From Meandrina meandrites (Eukaryota > Cnidaria > Anthozoa > Scleractinia > Meandrinidae), in NCBI GenBank assembly GCA_963693305.1, contig OY855913.1:13697701-13761700 (forward strand): a DNA stretch of 64,000 bases, written 5' to 3'. Below the pieces are notes generated by a model. That model was not told the DNA's origin. It saw only the letters and a program-made list of their open reading frames with translations, and searched no databases. Of the stretch, positions 38,901 through 45,900 are shown piece by piece. The position numbers and the translations under genes are program-made. How positions within the stretch are numbered: position 1 is the first letter of the stretch; the number at the start of each line of letters is the position of its first letter.

Positions 38901-39693
38901 GAATGCACTCCCCTAATCTCTGATTACTACTAGTTTATTTTAATACTTTTAGAAATTTCATAATGAAGTGATTGCTGATTGGGAAGTATTTCATTACCCT
39001 GTCACGTCACATTATGTGACTAAAGTGTACTTTCATCGGCCGCTGAACAATGGACGCAATTGTAAATTCCAAATGCATCTAACAAAATAAAGGACTTTAA
39101 CAGGGCATTCAGCATTGTATAATATTTAATGGTTCCATTGTGGAATATATCAGAATAACAGGTGTACTTTGCCTATCAAAAAAAAAACAATGGGGAGGTT
39201 TGGTTATTACGTTGTGTGGACCTTTCGATGCAGGTATGTGTTCTTTCGGGAGCTGCTCGAAAATGGGCAAAAAGTTCGGTTGACAATCCAATCATGTAAC
39301 AGTTTGACACGAGCCAGAACGAAGAGCCTTTTTATTTGTACCACCATGATTGTGCAAAGTGGTGTAGCAAAGTAATTTTCAATCATGCTTAACAAACCAT
39401 AACGAACACGTTTTCCGTAATACGCTTAACCTTAAAGTAGTATATAAAGTAATAAACCCTGCAAAACTTTAACAAGGCCGCCAGGGTAGTGGATGCGTAA
39501 ACAATTCGACCGGTCCATAACGTTTGATTGTCTTGTTCACAAAAAGTTGTTCAATAACATTGATGTCTATAATATAAATTAACTTTATGGCCGTTCTTAA
39601 CCCATATTACACAAACAAGAATTGTAACAGGTAAAGAAAGTTAACCGTACCGTCTTCATATGCATAATTCCTGTAATTTCTATGCCTTGCCAT
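5795..39693 (-). CDS. HBS1L: HBS1-like translational GTPase, N-terminal part (exons 1-4)
   Basis: HBS1L pairs with Pelota to rescue stalled ribosomes in the cytoplasm. Four coding exons on the minus strand join in phase: 39693-39651, 25245-25180, 23961-23794 and 5926-5795 (136 codons plus one base). The start MARHRNYRNYAYED, followed by DMSDDVYGHSVEDYD, matches the conserved acidic N-terminus of animal HBS1L. Exon 4 encodes the HBS1_N domain from about residue 94 (KLSSCLDQLHSILGENL, then FDTERALDHIL). The EF-Tu-like GTPase domains would lie beyond the left edge, or in exons not recognised left of 5795. Introns are very long (14.4, 1.2 and 17.9 kb) and carry most of the mobile DNA of the left half. 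The splice-phase agreement across all three joins makes the identification strong. Confidence 0.9.
7134..7423. mobile_element. TIR element, candidate TTAA target
   Basis: The left end GAAGTTTGATTGGAATTC (from 7138) is matched by an inverted copy ending at 7421; arms are about 53 bp with a few mismatches. TTAA occurs just outside both ends (7130-7133 and 7424-7427), although the two ends differ by one base in spacing. The two frames starting inside the arms on opposite strands share the same first residues only because of the inverted repeat. Confidence 0.75.
7672..11109 (+). pseudogene. hAT-family (ZNF862-like) pseudogene with introns, core deleted
   Basis: Pieces of a hAT transposase-type gene occur in order. 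7672-8427 has HTWLCKADIAYYTESGYWWHV, the lead-in to a TTF-type zinc finger, then jumps to LANLKVKYVTSLTQNIDKRF, which lies near the C-terminal third in the other copy (25796-28078). The zinc finger and RNase H-like core are therefore missing. About 10070-10187 encodes AEHFFNNDVEQFMAEWHCF. 10356-10501 encodes PERGASAVK of the dimerisation region and is followed by a TGA. 10599-10704 gives LKDDMLNVLCQVSIHGP, and 10822-11109 gives an acidic tail ending SDSASEDEF. Several exons have AG/GT borders with matching phase. There are frameshifts near 7930 and 8275 and stops at the GASAVK, AIDL and ENFT positions. It sits in HBS1L intron 3 on the opposite strand and is non-functional as a transposase. Confidence 0.75.
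8428..10069. other. Intron-like spacer of the hAT pseudogene
   Basis: AT-rich sequence follows a donor-like GTAACTG at 8428. The short frames at 8586-8780 and 8788-8976 have no recognisable domain. I see nothing else. Confidence 0.4.
11382..11398. repeat. Poly-G tract (17 G)
   Basis: A run of 17 G follows CAAAATTTTCT and is followed by AAATGCCCCC and GGACCCCCCTAG. The same AAAATTTT, GGGGG, CATGCCCCC, GACCCCCCTAG layout recurs at about 28590-28630 and, in reverse, at about 21555-21585, so it belongs to a dispersed repeat family. Confidence 0.8.
11647..12556. mobile_element. Foldback element with ~105-115-bp inverted arms
   Basis: The left arm (about 11647-11751), with TTTGGAAGGTGATCGATTGC then TAGGTGAGTGT, is matched in inverse by 12441-12556 (CACTCACCTAGCGATCGATC). 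The right arm contains an extra short duplication (GATCACCTT twice). Between the arms lies a direct repeat of GTGATTATGCAAATGTA (about 12030 and 12281). No clear coding capacity. Confidence 0.75.
12607..13643. mobile_element. Harbinger-like non-autonomous DNA transposon
   Basis: The left end GGGACCGGTCATTATTTATG is repeated in inverse at the right end (CATAAATAATGACTGGTCCC). TAA flanks both ends (12604-12606 and 13644-13646), the 3-bp TWA-type duplication typical of PIF/Harbinger elements. Long homopolymers sit just inside both ends: 21 G at 12631-12651 and 18 C at 13602-13619. There is no transposase frame, so it would need help from another element. The superfamily is inferred from target-site length and end bases. 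Confidence 0.8.
13894..14480. repeat. Tandem repeat, about 2.3 copies of ~257 bp
   Basis: AATTAATCTGGATTATTGAT begins copies at 13894 and 14151; a third, more diverged and shortened copy starts about 14415 (GCATTATTGATCAAATC). Each unit contains CTCACTTCACTTCAATGAAT and ends near CCGTTTACGAACGAATGG. No coding signal. Confidence 0.9.
14766..14911. repeat. Inverted repeat rich in CTGC/GCAG
   Basis: AGCAGTGATAAAGCAGTGCT in the left arm (14766-14802) is matched in inverse by TTGCAGCATTGCTTTATCGC in the right arm (14875-14911). The surrounding 14620-14910 stretch is dense in GCTGC/GCAGC words, as is 22480-22740, and both may be remnants of one repeat family. Confidence 0.6.
15474..15998 (+). CDS. 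First exon of the Mutator-like gene, mitochondrial-type N-terminus
   Basis: ATG at 15474 opens MAALGFLRKRLVWASFRTVS, an Arg-rich, acid-free start like a mitochondrial presequence. A hydrophobic stretch with CWALGLAAAMPSYLFFKSA follows, and then a basic part ending EIPKKRVTRSKQ at a GTAATA donor in phase 0. The following exon (16087) is the Mutator-like gene. The last third looks like that gene's basic leader, while the first two thirds look unrelated, so a captured host exon is possible. I do not recognise the source gene. Confidence 0.5.
16087..16186 (+). CDS. Second exon of the Mutator-like gene
   Basis: Bordered by TTTTACAG and GTGAGTC. It encodes GTRLIDLKVMANDLKSCFYC, whose Cys pairs with CMRCGN of the next exon as a likely zinc-binding site. 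It ends one base into a Gly codon completed at 17163. The intron 16187-17162 has no coding signal and contains a 13-C run at 16498-16510. Confidence 0.7.
18782..19345 (+). pseudogene. DEDDh (DnaQ-fold) 3'-5' exonuclease domain
   Basis: Motifs in order are IFDTETTCTG (Asp and Glu that bind the two metal ions), NSSTFDTPVL, and HDALEDATALNK, which holds the catalytic His and last Asp. All DEDDh residues are present, but two frameshifts near 19120 and 19165 break the frame between motifs II and III. It follows the transposase part without an intron, so it was a C-terminal domain of the same protein. Confidence 0.75.
19682..21259. other. Intronic stretch with repeat remnants
   Basis: Near 20130-20310 the words CAGTGACCCTAAATTTT and AAAATATAGGGTCACCAG face each other and could be ends of a small inverted-repeat element. 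Frames at 20444-20881 and 20695-20889 overlap on opposite strands and show no family motif. A GC-richer stretch lies at 19980-20110. Confidence 0.4.
21266..22447. mobile_element. Outer TIR element (CATACATCCCAGCC ends)
   Basis: Ends CATACATCCCAGCC (21266) and GGCTGGGATGTATG (to 22447) are inverted, with AATTAA outside both (21260-21265 and 22448-22453). Inside each end are words such as AATATAGGAGTTT and TTTATAGGA. A second element is inserted within it (21466-22106). The superfamily is uncertain because the exact target-site length (6 bp, or TTAA with imprecise ends) is unclear. Confidence 0.7.
21466..22106. mobile_element. Inner TIR element nested in 21266-22447
   Basis: Ends CAGGCCCATAGCCAGG and CCTGGCTACGGGCCTG are inverted with one mismatch, and TAATT flanks both (21461-21465 and 22107-22111). 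It contains the dispersed GGGGGGTCTGGGGGTATTCC block, a (TTTA)n run near 21983-22011 and an 18-G run at 22049-22066. No transposase frame. Because it interrupts the outer element, it inserted later. Confidence 0.8.
22480..22740. repeat. GC-richer segment dense in CTGCAGCG words
   Basis: Repeated GCAGCGTT, GCTGCAGCA and TTGCAGCGCT words produce a composition unlike the AT-rich surroundings and like 14620-14910. The open frames here have no recognisable protein. Confidence 0.45.
23794..23961 (-). CDS. HBS1L: HBS1L coding exon 3
   Basis: The exon is bordered by CTTGCAG before CCCAAGAG and GTGAAG then GTAGAA. It encodes QEFMFRRSNSRDPNLSAYMA, then an acidic EEEAEESEPEEP stretch, and DPTSEG at the end. 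Its first two bases complete an Ala codon begun in exon 2 and its last base begins the Gly codon finished in exon 4. This is the linker between the acidic N-terminus and the HBS1_N domain. Confidence 0.9.
24353..24511. mobile_element. 159-bp palindromic MITE, copy 1
   Basis: Begins TGTTGTGGTTTAAATTTT and ends in the inverse (AAATTTAAACCACAACA), with long arms around a short centre. TAAA flanks both ends (24349-24352 and 24512-24515). A same-length sister lies at 37878-38036. It sits in HBS1L intron 2. Confidence 0.9.
25180..25245 (-). CDS. HBS1L: HBS1L coding exon 2
   Basis: Bordered by AATTTAAG and GTAAGG. Encodes MSDDVYGHSVEDYDMAVSPT, equivalent to the conserved DDLYGQSVEDD segment of vertebrate HBS1L. 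Starts with two bases completing an Asp codon from exon 1 and ends with the first base of the Ala codon finished in exon 3. Confidence 0.9.
25270..25690. repeat. Two diverged copies of a ~240-bp repeat
   Basis: GAATTGCATTGCGCATCC near 25290 and GTATTGCATTGTGCATCC near 25550 begin similar stretches, each followed by a GC-rich part with GCGTGCACAC-type words. The word GCGCATCCTTACTGCGCACG near 47106 is related. No gene seen. Confidence 0.5.
25796..28078 (+). pseudogene. hAT transposase (ZNF862-like), nearly full, frameshifted
   Basis: A TTF-type zinc finger opens the protein (GMWWLVYCEGEGMFCLLCRV, later DHARASGHLSTL). The RNase H-like core follows from 26124 (WFSILVDEVTDCATIEQLL with the first Asp, GFGSDGASVMTGKHNGVG with the second, then SHCISHRLALACSDA). 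The dimerisation region is in 27332-28078 (MSNAVVERGASAVKRVKTRL), and the end is acidic (FEFDMEDD). Three frames must be joined: shifts near 26035 and 27260 break it. It has no introns at the positions where the copy at 7672-11109 has them. It lies in HBS1L intron 1, opposite strand, and is probably a mobile element or retrocopy relic. Confidence 0.85.
28180..28690. repeat. Paired repeat tail downstream of the hAT copy
   Basis: GGCCAAAAATGACCC followed by CAGTTGCCACAAAATG (28236-28290) is repeated in diverged form at 28517-28560 (GACCAAAAATGGCACTT, then CAGTTGCCCCCAAAATG). The second copy ends in TTTTACGGGGGGGCATGCC then CCAGACCCCCCTAG. A short TCAG run lies at 28747-28762. Confidence 0.6.
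28691..29347. other. Non-coding stretch before the L1-like insertion
   Basis: No gene, repeat ends or splice-bordered frame recognised. Confidence 0.4.
29356..32288 (-). mobile_element. Recent 5'-truncated L1/Tx1-like LINE
   Basis: ACCGGTAT flanks both sides (29348-29355 and 32289-32296), a perfect 8-bp target-site duplication. On the minus strand the 3' end is an A-rich tail (poly-T at 29356-29365 on the plus strand), as for L1-type target-primed insertion. About 310 bp of 3' untranslated region follow the open frame. The element begins exactly at the ATG of the frame, so the endonuclease and ORF1 regions are missing. Confidence 0.92.
29676..32288 (-). CDS. L1/Tx1-like ORF2 fragment, reverse transcriptase
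   Basis: An uninterrupted 870-codon frame. It starts MIRSRIRWHEQGEKNTKYF, the linker normally found between endonuclease and reverse transcriptase. It then carries the reverse transcriptase blocks: KNKCPGSDGLSVEFY, AIFIDFKKAFDTVDW (first catalytic Asp), LQRGVHQGCPLSGSLFVL and the active-site box FKISQYADDTTVFV with both Asp intact. A zinc-finger-like HDRCHLCAEKQTITHLFVTC lies near the C-terminus, as in plant and animal L1-clade proteins. Upstream parts are lost by 5' truncation, so the copy cannot insert by itself, but the lack of stops shows it is young. It sits in HBS1L intron 1 in the same orientation as the host gene. Confidence 0.93.
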   Translation of the reverse strand: MIRSRIRWHEQGEKNTKYFLSLQKRRFTKTHITRLKMDEERETTCENEILEMQRAFYENLYAKAPCNSDTHNAFLQDPNLVKLEEHDLHELEQLLSKSECFNVLKQCAKNKCPGSDGLSVEFYLHFWDLLGEEMVESFNYAHKLGKLNITQRQGIIKVIPKKRKNRLYLENWRPLTLLNVDYKIATKSIAHRIAKVLPKLINEDQTGYVKGRYIGQNIRLINDIMKITELENIPGMAIFIDFKKAFDTVDWNFLFKTLEALNFGPQLQQWIRTFYANCSSCVTNNGYASAFFNLQRGVHQGCPLSGSLFVLCAEILANAIRSNAGIQGINIYGREFKISQYADDTTVFVSDSISAQNLFQLLNAFQNCSGLEVNKSKTECMWLGANKNNSEEPLDITWPKDPILALGIQFSYDEEAAFQKNFEQKLSSMTSLLNLWYPRNLTLHGRIVILKALALSKLIYNTAVLPVTSNFIQNVNKVISQFVWRKKNPKIKQTTMIGPRAKGGLGMPDFDAINNALKATWIRRLDNGYPSASWTHIPVTMLEKCGGKFLLKCNFDLKNLNVRIPLKLYEKALLAWQSINLFTPSSEEEILDEILWNNRFIRIGKYSVYYKEWHEAGVEKIRDIFNGDTFTPYRDFCSHFALKTNFLTYYGLCQAIPSNWIKTLKGKLQPHSKEPTNMDRIPLEKLSCKLATNYLVEKKFVSATAEKRLKRANLNDQQIYQTYMMPFKATKDIQLSMFQFKIVHHVLPTNAALHKFGIKEHDRCHLCAEKQTITHLFVTCPNVQLFWTEFTDWWYRKNNTVITLSEAQILYGITDTVPLCLGLNLCTIIAKYYIYTASKNEEDYFFDAFLAILKNKIEIETSRAKVQVKL
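32297..33610. other. Intronic stretch, mostly unassigned
   Basis: Apart from the short repeat at 32564-32700 I see no gene or element ends. Frames at 33181-33363 and 33328-33552 overlap on opposite strands without motifs. Confidence 0.4.
32564..32700. repeat. Degenerate repeat of AAAGTATCxTGTTACA, five copies
   Basis: Related 16-17-bp words occur at about 32564, 32594, 32628, 32662 and 32684, spaced 22-34 bp (for example CAAAAGTATCATGTTACA and AAAAGTATCGCGTTACA). Function unknown; may be part of an unrecognised element end. Confidence 0.55.
33612..34560 (-). mobile_element. Penelope-like element, 3' part with GIY-YIG endonuclease
   Basis: On the minus strand the translated pieces read IPYIKGTSEIITRTLQPYN, then (after frame breaks) TGRNLNTRLTEHKRAIRNGD and VNNHISEHHRFMNHKLVWDS, the GIY-YIG endonuclease module at the C-terminus of Penelope-like proteins (main frame 34191-33907). 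The 3' untranslated end contains TTTTCGAAACGTCAGTC and ends near CACCTGGACGATCACACC. Frame breaks near 34180 and upstream show decay. The reverse transcriptase is absent. Confidence 0.8.
34561..35566. other. Non-coding stretch
   Basis: No gene recognised. A near-palindrome AGTGCATTCTGCACT lies at 34911-34925 and recurs near 45718. Confidence 0.4.
35571..36393. mobile_element. TTAA-flanked MITE with long inverted repeats
   Basis: The left end AGTGCTACTATGATGAA (35571) and right end (inverse AGTGGTACTACGATCAAA, to 36393) are each preceded or followed by TTAA (35567-35570 and 36394-36397). Similarity between the arms continues for about 170 bp, including GGTAAACGG / CCGTTTAC and CAGAGATATT words. 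No coding capacity. TTAA targeting suggests a piggyBac- or Kolobok-type helper. Confidence 0.8.
36825..37500. repeat. Region of ATCGAT/CAATCGATA short repeats
   Basis: CAATCGAT-type words occur at 36838-36870 and densely at 37310-37490. In the right cluster the first half reads mostly GATAACAATTGATAA-like and the second half in inverse (CATCGATTGATATCGATT), giving a mirror layout. The ends CCAATCGATTGGCATCAAT and CATCAATTGG suggest an old element, but boundaries are not clear. Confidence 0.5.
37878..38036. mobile_element. 159-bp palindromic MITE, copy 2
   Basis: Same length and ends as 24353-24511 (TGTTGTGGTTTAATTTTA to AAATTGAACCACAACA). GATA flanks both sides (37874-37877 and 38037-38040). 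It lies in HBS1L intron 1. The two copies differ by scattered substitutions. Confidence 0.9.
38168..38461 (+). mobile_element. 3' end of a LINE, C-terminal zinc-finger segment
   Basis: The frame encodes VKRDMQAIGLPIDSWETLAS and ends with a C2H2-type finger (YVCGSCHRICRSRIGLQSH then LRKC). This arrangement is typical of the very end of the polyprotein of some animal non-LTR retrotransposons. No reverse transcriptase precedes it (the 159-bp MITE does), so it is a 5'-truncated remnant. Confidence 0.65.
38462..39650. other. Start of HBS1L intron 1, no element recognised
   Basis: AT-rich, no coding signal beyond short overlapping frames on both strands near 39110-39395 that have no motifs. Confidence 0.4.
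39651..39693 (-). CDS. HBS1L: HBS1L coding exon 1
   Basis: ATG at 39693-39691 opens MARHRNYRNYAYED, nearly the invariant MARHRN start of animal HBS1L. The exon ends GAAGACG followed by GTACGG, and its last base plus AT of exon 2 gives the next Asp, so the phase fits exactly. Confidence 0.92.
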
Positions 39694-39901
39694 TTTATCA
39701 ATCTGTACGTTGGTCAGTTAACTACCACACTTCTTCAAGGATGGGAAGCCATAGCTAAAGGATCCACGAGATTCACGACGTCTTTGGCAACCTCGTTCCC
39801 AGGCCCGCTCACCTCGACTAACCGCTGACCGTGGAGCCTGTGGACTCTGGAAACGAGATTGGGATGCTGGGAACGATGTCAGTTGGACACGAACAGAACC
39901 C
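39694..39901. promoter_or_regulatory. Probable bidirectional promoter of HBS1L and SPT4
   Basis: Only 208 bp separate the HBS1L ATG (minus) from the SPT4 ATG (plus). The stretch is GC-richer than the flanking introns and has no TATA box that I can place with confidence, as is common for housekeeping promoters. Both 5' untranslated regions must lie here unless there are upstream non-coding exons. Confidence 0.65.
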
Positions 39902-39967
39902 ATGATGGAGAGTGTACCAAAGGAGTTGAGAAATCTTCGTGCTTGCCTGCTTTGTTCTTTGGTGAAG
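39902..39967 (+). CDS. SUPT4H1: SPT4 exon 1
   Basis: Encodes MMESVPKELRNLRACLLCSL and VK, the first half of the zinc ribbon; donor GTAGGAAT follows in phase 0. Confidence 0.93.
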
Positions 39968-42900
39968 GTAGGAATTTTAAGTAAAACGAAAACACACTCA
40001 AATTTTTGCATGACATTCAGATTCAGTATCTCTTGATAATGGCCAAATAGTTGTAGCCGAACAAGAGCTGACAAAAGAAGATCTGTAGTGTAGTTGTAAC
40101 ACAGGCAGCCCAGACGTTGTATTCGATTTTGACGATTACGTTATGTCTTCAGCCGATAAGACAATGTATGAGAAATGTAAAAAGTAATAGTTTATTTTAG
40201 GTTATTTTATATTTTTAGACTTGCCATTGTTGTTCAATGAAGTTTGCATTACATGGTATCATAAAATGTTCGAGGAATTGCACGTGCTCTGATTGGCCAG
40301 TTCAAGTTCCTTATAATAACTTATAGGTCCATAAAGCATGGGGTTTACGTCACATACCTGTGTTATTGCCAACCAGGCAGCCGAGTCAAGAGGCGAGGCT
40401 GACGAGGCGGCAGAATCATAGAGCCGCATGTACACCACAGATACCAGAAAAAATCTCAACTTCAGCGTAAGGGACTTTTTTTAACCATATTTGGGTGTAA
40501 GTAAACACTCCATATTTGGGTTGTATTGTTCTTCCAAACTGGTCCCCAGTCTCTCTCTCTCCTTGCTAAAGAGCAAATGGCCAAAATGGCGTCCACACGG
40601 CTTGCTGTTAAAATTCTCAATGTGCTCGTTCACTCCTTTTACGATAAATACACCTTTATGGAACTCTAAATGGAAAGAGAATACCCTACAGAATACTCGA
40701 CCGCCAAAAAAATGAACATCAAGGTCTTCAAAGCGATGAAATAATCTTTCGGCTTTGGAGTCCTTTGATTTCTGAAGATAGACACGAAAATCAAAAGTGG
40801 ACTACTGACTTCAAATGGAGTTTTCTTGACTTACGGGAATGCCGCGGTCGGGTAAATGCTACCTTTAAGTGTTGCTTTTGTTTATAGCAACTTTTTAACC
40901 GATGATTTCATCCCAAATCAAATAATGTTTATATTTTCACTCAAAGGAATCAATACCAAGCGACACTCACTAAAATTACTGCATGTCATACACGCAAGAA
41001 AATTGAAAGTTTTTTGCTGCTAATGGCAAATGTAATGTTTACTTGAATATATTAAAATTCTGTCACCACATATTCCTTCAGTGTCCGTTTTGGTTTTGTT
41101 TTCTATTGATTTTTTCGCTTGGGAATTGAGTTTTGCGTAAACATGACATCGAATGACAATTTGCATGCAAGACTGAAATCTGTGCCGTCATTGCTTGATT
41201 GGGTTGATTTAATACTGAAAAGCGTCTACAGAATCTTAGCAGTTTTGATTTTGGGATTCTATTTATGAGAAGTTCTTGAAATGCAACTATCCCTTTAAAA
41301 GATGAAAAGATTTGTCAAGAGTTATCAATCTGACAAACCCATGTCATTTAATATGAACACCAGAGAAAGAGCACTTTCTTCTCGTATTACCTAAACTATG
41401 ATTTACCATATTTTGGTCATTTCAAATTATAAAGTTCTATCGAAAACCATTCAGTATCCGTTCTTACGAACAAACATGAATATTTTGCTTGTCGGCACTT
41501 ACCGATAGGTACAACTAGTTGAGTAATAATGCACATGGCCTACGTCATGCCATGAGTTTGAGTGCGTGCAATATATTTAATATTTTATAAAAGGAATAAA
41601 AAAACTTGCTCCTTGTGCATTGTCGAGCTGTAGAAGCACTTGGGAATTTTTAAGAACACTCGAGAAGTGCGAGAAGCACTCATCCACGCCTCATGCTTCT
41701 CTATGCACTTCTCTTGTGTTCTTTAAAATTCCCACATGCCTATATAACTCGAGAATGCATGAGGACGCAATTTTATTTCTTTAGCACAGCATCAGATATA
41801 TGATGCTTGCAAATAAGGTCGAATGCTGCCTTGTTTACACAAGCACTGTCCATTTGTAATACAAGAATGTAGACATTTCTGTTTAGTAAATTTAATAGCA
41901 ATCATCAAATGTAATTTTCTTTTGTTTATACTTTGTATTAGTTGCTTCTTACTTGGCAACATAGTGTACTTTGGGCCTTTGATTTAATTCTTAAAATAAT
42001 ATGAACAGGTATGTAGGTAATAGCCTGGAGCCTTGAAAGATACCTGGTTGTCAGCTTGATTTTCCCGGCTTGGTTTCCCCTAGAGGGATGGTGCCTTTTG
42101 CACCATCTTCTATGGCCCAGATAACTGCCTATTAAGTACAAAATACTGGCTGTCAAAATTTTTAACTACATCCCTGATGAATGAATTTTTGTTCCTTTTA
42201 TAGACCCTTGAGCAATTTGAATATGATGGTTGTGAAAATTGTGAGAAGTATCTCAGGCTAAAGAACAACAAGGAAAACATTCTCACCTGTACAAGTGCAA
42301 ACTTTGATGGGTAAGTACTGGTAATTTTAAAGGCTGGCTACCAAAAATAGAAGCCCTTGGATAATTCAGCAAGGGGGGAGGAGAGAGGGGGCAACCTTAT
42401 TAGTGAGGAGCATTTGAGGAGCATTTCAAAGAGTTACCACTACTGTATACAGTTTTTGCATGTTCAATTAAAGAACAGTTCTGACACAAACACACTAAAC
42501 AGATTTTTATGATAATTGCAAGATTTGTACATGTAAGTAAGCGCGTAAGTAAGCACTTCTGCTCCAACAACTTTCCTGAAACTTGGCTATAGAATAGAAT
42601 AGCACTTTATTTAATGAAACTTTAAAAATCTATGTCTTACTGAAATGAAATTTTCGTTTTCTTTTTTATTTGCTCAATTCATGGTTTCAAACCTGCTTAA
42701 AATCATGGTGACCTTTATATATAAAAATACGCAATGGATAGTGCTCGTTTTGGCGGTCAAAATCGGCTTTTTGGAGCCAAACAATGTCTGGGACCTGGAG
42801 CAGTGTTTAGCAACCTTGTGACGTAACTGGTTGTGTACATGTTGGGAGTGCAGTAGATTCTCTCTCGTTTTCATTGGAATTAATGCATGTATTTTCCTTA

Positions 42901-45900
42901 CCCTCTAACTTTCAACTTCCTTATTTTTGTCCAAACACAAATGGAAAATGCACAGTATAGACATTTGAGAGGGCATTAAATTCTTTTCTGCTTTAAATGA
43001 GAGTGCAACAGATAATTGATGGTACACATTCTCGAGTACAGTGCATCTGTGAGCCACACAATCACAGGTTTTTCTAGGAACATTCGCGGTCTGTAAGCCT
43101 TGAGTTGAATACTCGTCTTGTGTCAGTTATAAAATAAGCAATGCACAAGAACATAAAAAGGTTAGATTGCGCAACAGGAAATAAACAAACAAATTTGAAT
43201 TAATTGGCATATCAGTGAATGTCAAACCTCGACAATGTCATGCTTTTCCTCTTTGAAATAATGGACAAAAATCTTTGTTATATGTGACATAAGACTTGTT
43301 TCCTTCATAAAATGGTTTATGATAATTACCGCCATTCTGAGAGACCGCAAACATGAGCTTAGATTCAGACAAGTGTGCTGATGTCATAAGTCTGTTTTGG
43401 CCAGACCAAAATGGCCGCCAATTTTCTGCCCAACCAGCCAACTTTGAGCAGGTAAAAAAGCAGGTTTTGCAAACTGTTGGCGAAAAAAAAGTTGAGAGCA
43501 GTTGTAAGCCAAGTTGAAACTTTAGGATTATGCAAAAATCTGAGGTACAAAAATTTCATTTCAGTAGCACTTAAACACGGAGCGATCCTATATAACGAGG
43601 CTGAACTGTTCAGCCTGCCAATCCCTGCCAATCACAAATTCCAATGAGACGATTTCATTGGTTGGGAAATGCAATCAACTGGCTTTTGGTGTGGTGTGAT
43701 CCAGACTGATCTCGTTTTCTAAACTAAAAATAGATTCAAAGCAGCACAAGAAATAACATCAAGATTCTCGTGTATAAAATTCTCTGTTTTGTTGTTTGGG
43801 TGCAAACAACCGAAAGCGAGGTTTAGAAATAGTGAAAGATACCTGTAGCTATCAGTCACTGTTCTGCGAAATCACGGAATTTCCTGCCCGCAAGCGACCT
43901 GAGCTTAGCGCCAATACTGAATACAATTACATTGGATAAATGCATGGCAAGTAAACAAATAATATTTATAAATTCATTTTCTGAAATCTTAATCCGCTTA
44001 TTACTGAAAAATAAGGTTTTAGTCAAGGATATGCCACATAAAAGCTAGCCAAAGAGCAAACGAAACTTGTAGTTTTGAATTTTGTCGCTTCAAAATTGAA
44101 TTTGGTTACGATAGTATAACAAGAACGTTTGTAAAGAGCGTAGCTCCTAGTTCGCCAAATTTCGAAATGTAGAGATTTTTTCCAAAGCATTGTTATCTTT
44201 GTTGTTTGAATCCTTGACCCATAAAAACAACATACTGAAACGATTGTCATTGATGTGTTCAGCATCATCTGTTTGAGCTTTCATGTCGTAACAGTGTTTG
44301 TGTGTGGTGGACATCAATTTTGAATTTTCAGTATTATTGCATACATTCTGTTTAAATTTTCTTTTAGCCTTTATGGAAAGAATTATTGGTAGTTTATATT
44401 GTATATTACATGTAGCTTGTTAATTCCATATAAATGAACTGGGAACGCATTTAAAAAGCAAAATTTGCGGAGCTCTTCTCTTTCACGACGGTTACTCTGA
44501 CACGACTTTTTAAAATTGAAGCCAACAAAGTGCTAGACAGGGCCTTTTTATAGGCTCGCTCCGTGTTAAAGTCTCTGTGTTAAAGTCAATATAAGCTGAT
44601 TTCACAAATTTAGCAAAAAACTATCAGCAAAATTTTTTACTGGATGTGATTTTGTTTAAAAAATGGGGTCCAGTTTTACGCCAATATCATTAAAAATATT
44701 TTTCTCCAGTAAAATCGAATTTCATACTTTTATCACTGAATGATAAGTGTTCAAAAATGTTCTCAAAGTTTCACAGCCATCCCGTCAAAACCTAAATAGT
44801 TATAACCCAAAGTTTGTCATGGATAAGTACACTTAGAATTGATGTAGAATTGACTTTGAAAATTAATGGTGCATTTTGGAGTGAAATTGCTCAAATACAA
44901 AAAAGATGATTCAAAGTAGACTGCAATACAGTCATATTTTTGTGAACACGCTTGATCTTCGAGCAAGATGTCTGGAGCCAATGTCAAAATGGAGAGTGCA
45001 ACTAGGGAGAGACACTTCAAATATGACTGCTGGCTTTCCACATACTTAATTCATTTCAAATTTCCATTCTCCCAGCAATGGAAAATTCTCATTTGGGGTT
45101 CGCACAGTCTTGAAAAGTCCTTGAATTTTAGTGGGAGTCCTTGAAAGTCCTTGAATTCCATTTTTTCTTGAAAAATCCTTGAATTTCTGTGTAAGTCCTT
45201 GAAAAGTCCTTATATTTTCTTCAGCTTTAAAATAATGCAGTGGGGTCGAAAGCAAATTGCTTTGCATATACAGTGTACTTTGGTATTCTTTTCCTGTGTA
45301 AAGCAAGTTCGCTAATAAGGAGAAAGACAAGTGAACTGAAAAATGTAGAGAAGGAGATGAAGCAAGCACTTGAAGCTGTAGAAACCTGTTACAAGTAGCT
45401 TGGACTGGGAATGTGCATTTATATACCATCTCTGAATTTACATTCCTGGTTTGTGGTCCTTGAAAATTCAATTTGGTCCTTGAAAAGTCCTGGAAAAATG
45501 GTTGTGATTTTTTGTACAAACCCTGGTCAACTATGACACTACATGTAACTGTCAACTGTTACCATACAAGTATGAATGTTGACATGTAACTGTCAACAAA
45601 TTTTTTTTGACATTTCAAGTTACCATAGCAATGGTATAACCTGTTAAAACACCCTTTATTATAACTCTACAGACTGGTGCCTATAAATCAAAAACAAGTC
45701 TGATGACCCCCATTTTAAGTGCAGAATGCACTATTGTGACGGTTGTGTCGGTGGTCAACCGCTCTAAGGCTCTAACCTGCTAAGGTGTAAACTTATATTA
45801 TTTTAATAATGATCAATTAATTTTAAGTCATTAATTATTCTTGTGAAGGGGGTTAGGGGTGGGGAGTAGCTGACTGTATACACTAGGTACAATGTTGAGT

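Noticed and set aside
39718..40074. 118-codon minus-strand frame
   Set aside because: It overlaps the SPT4 first exon and the shared promoter in antisense and has no motif.
45046..45555. 169-codon minus-strand frame
   Set aside because: Composed largely of the AGTCCTTGAA repeat words of a TIR element; no protein family features.
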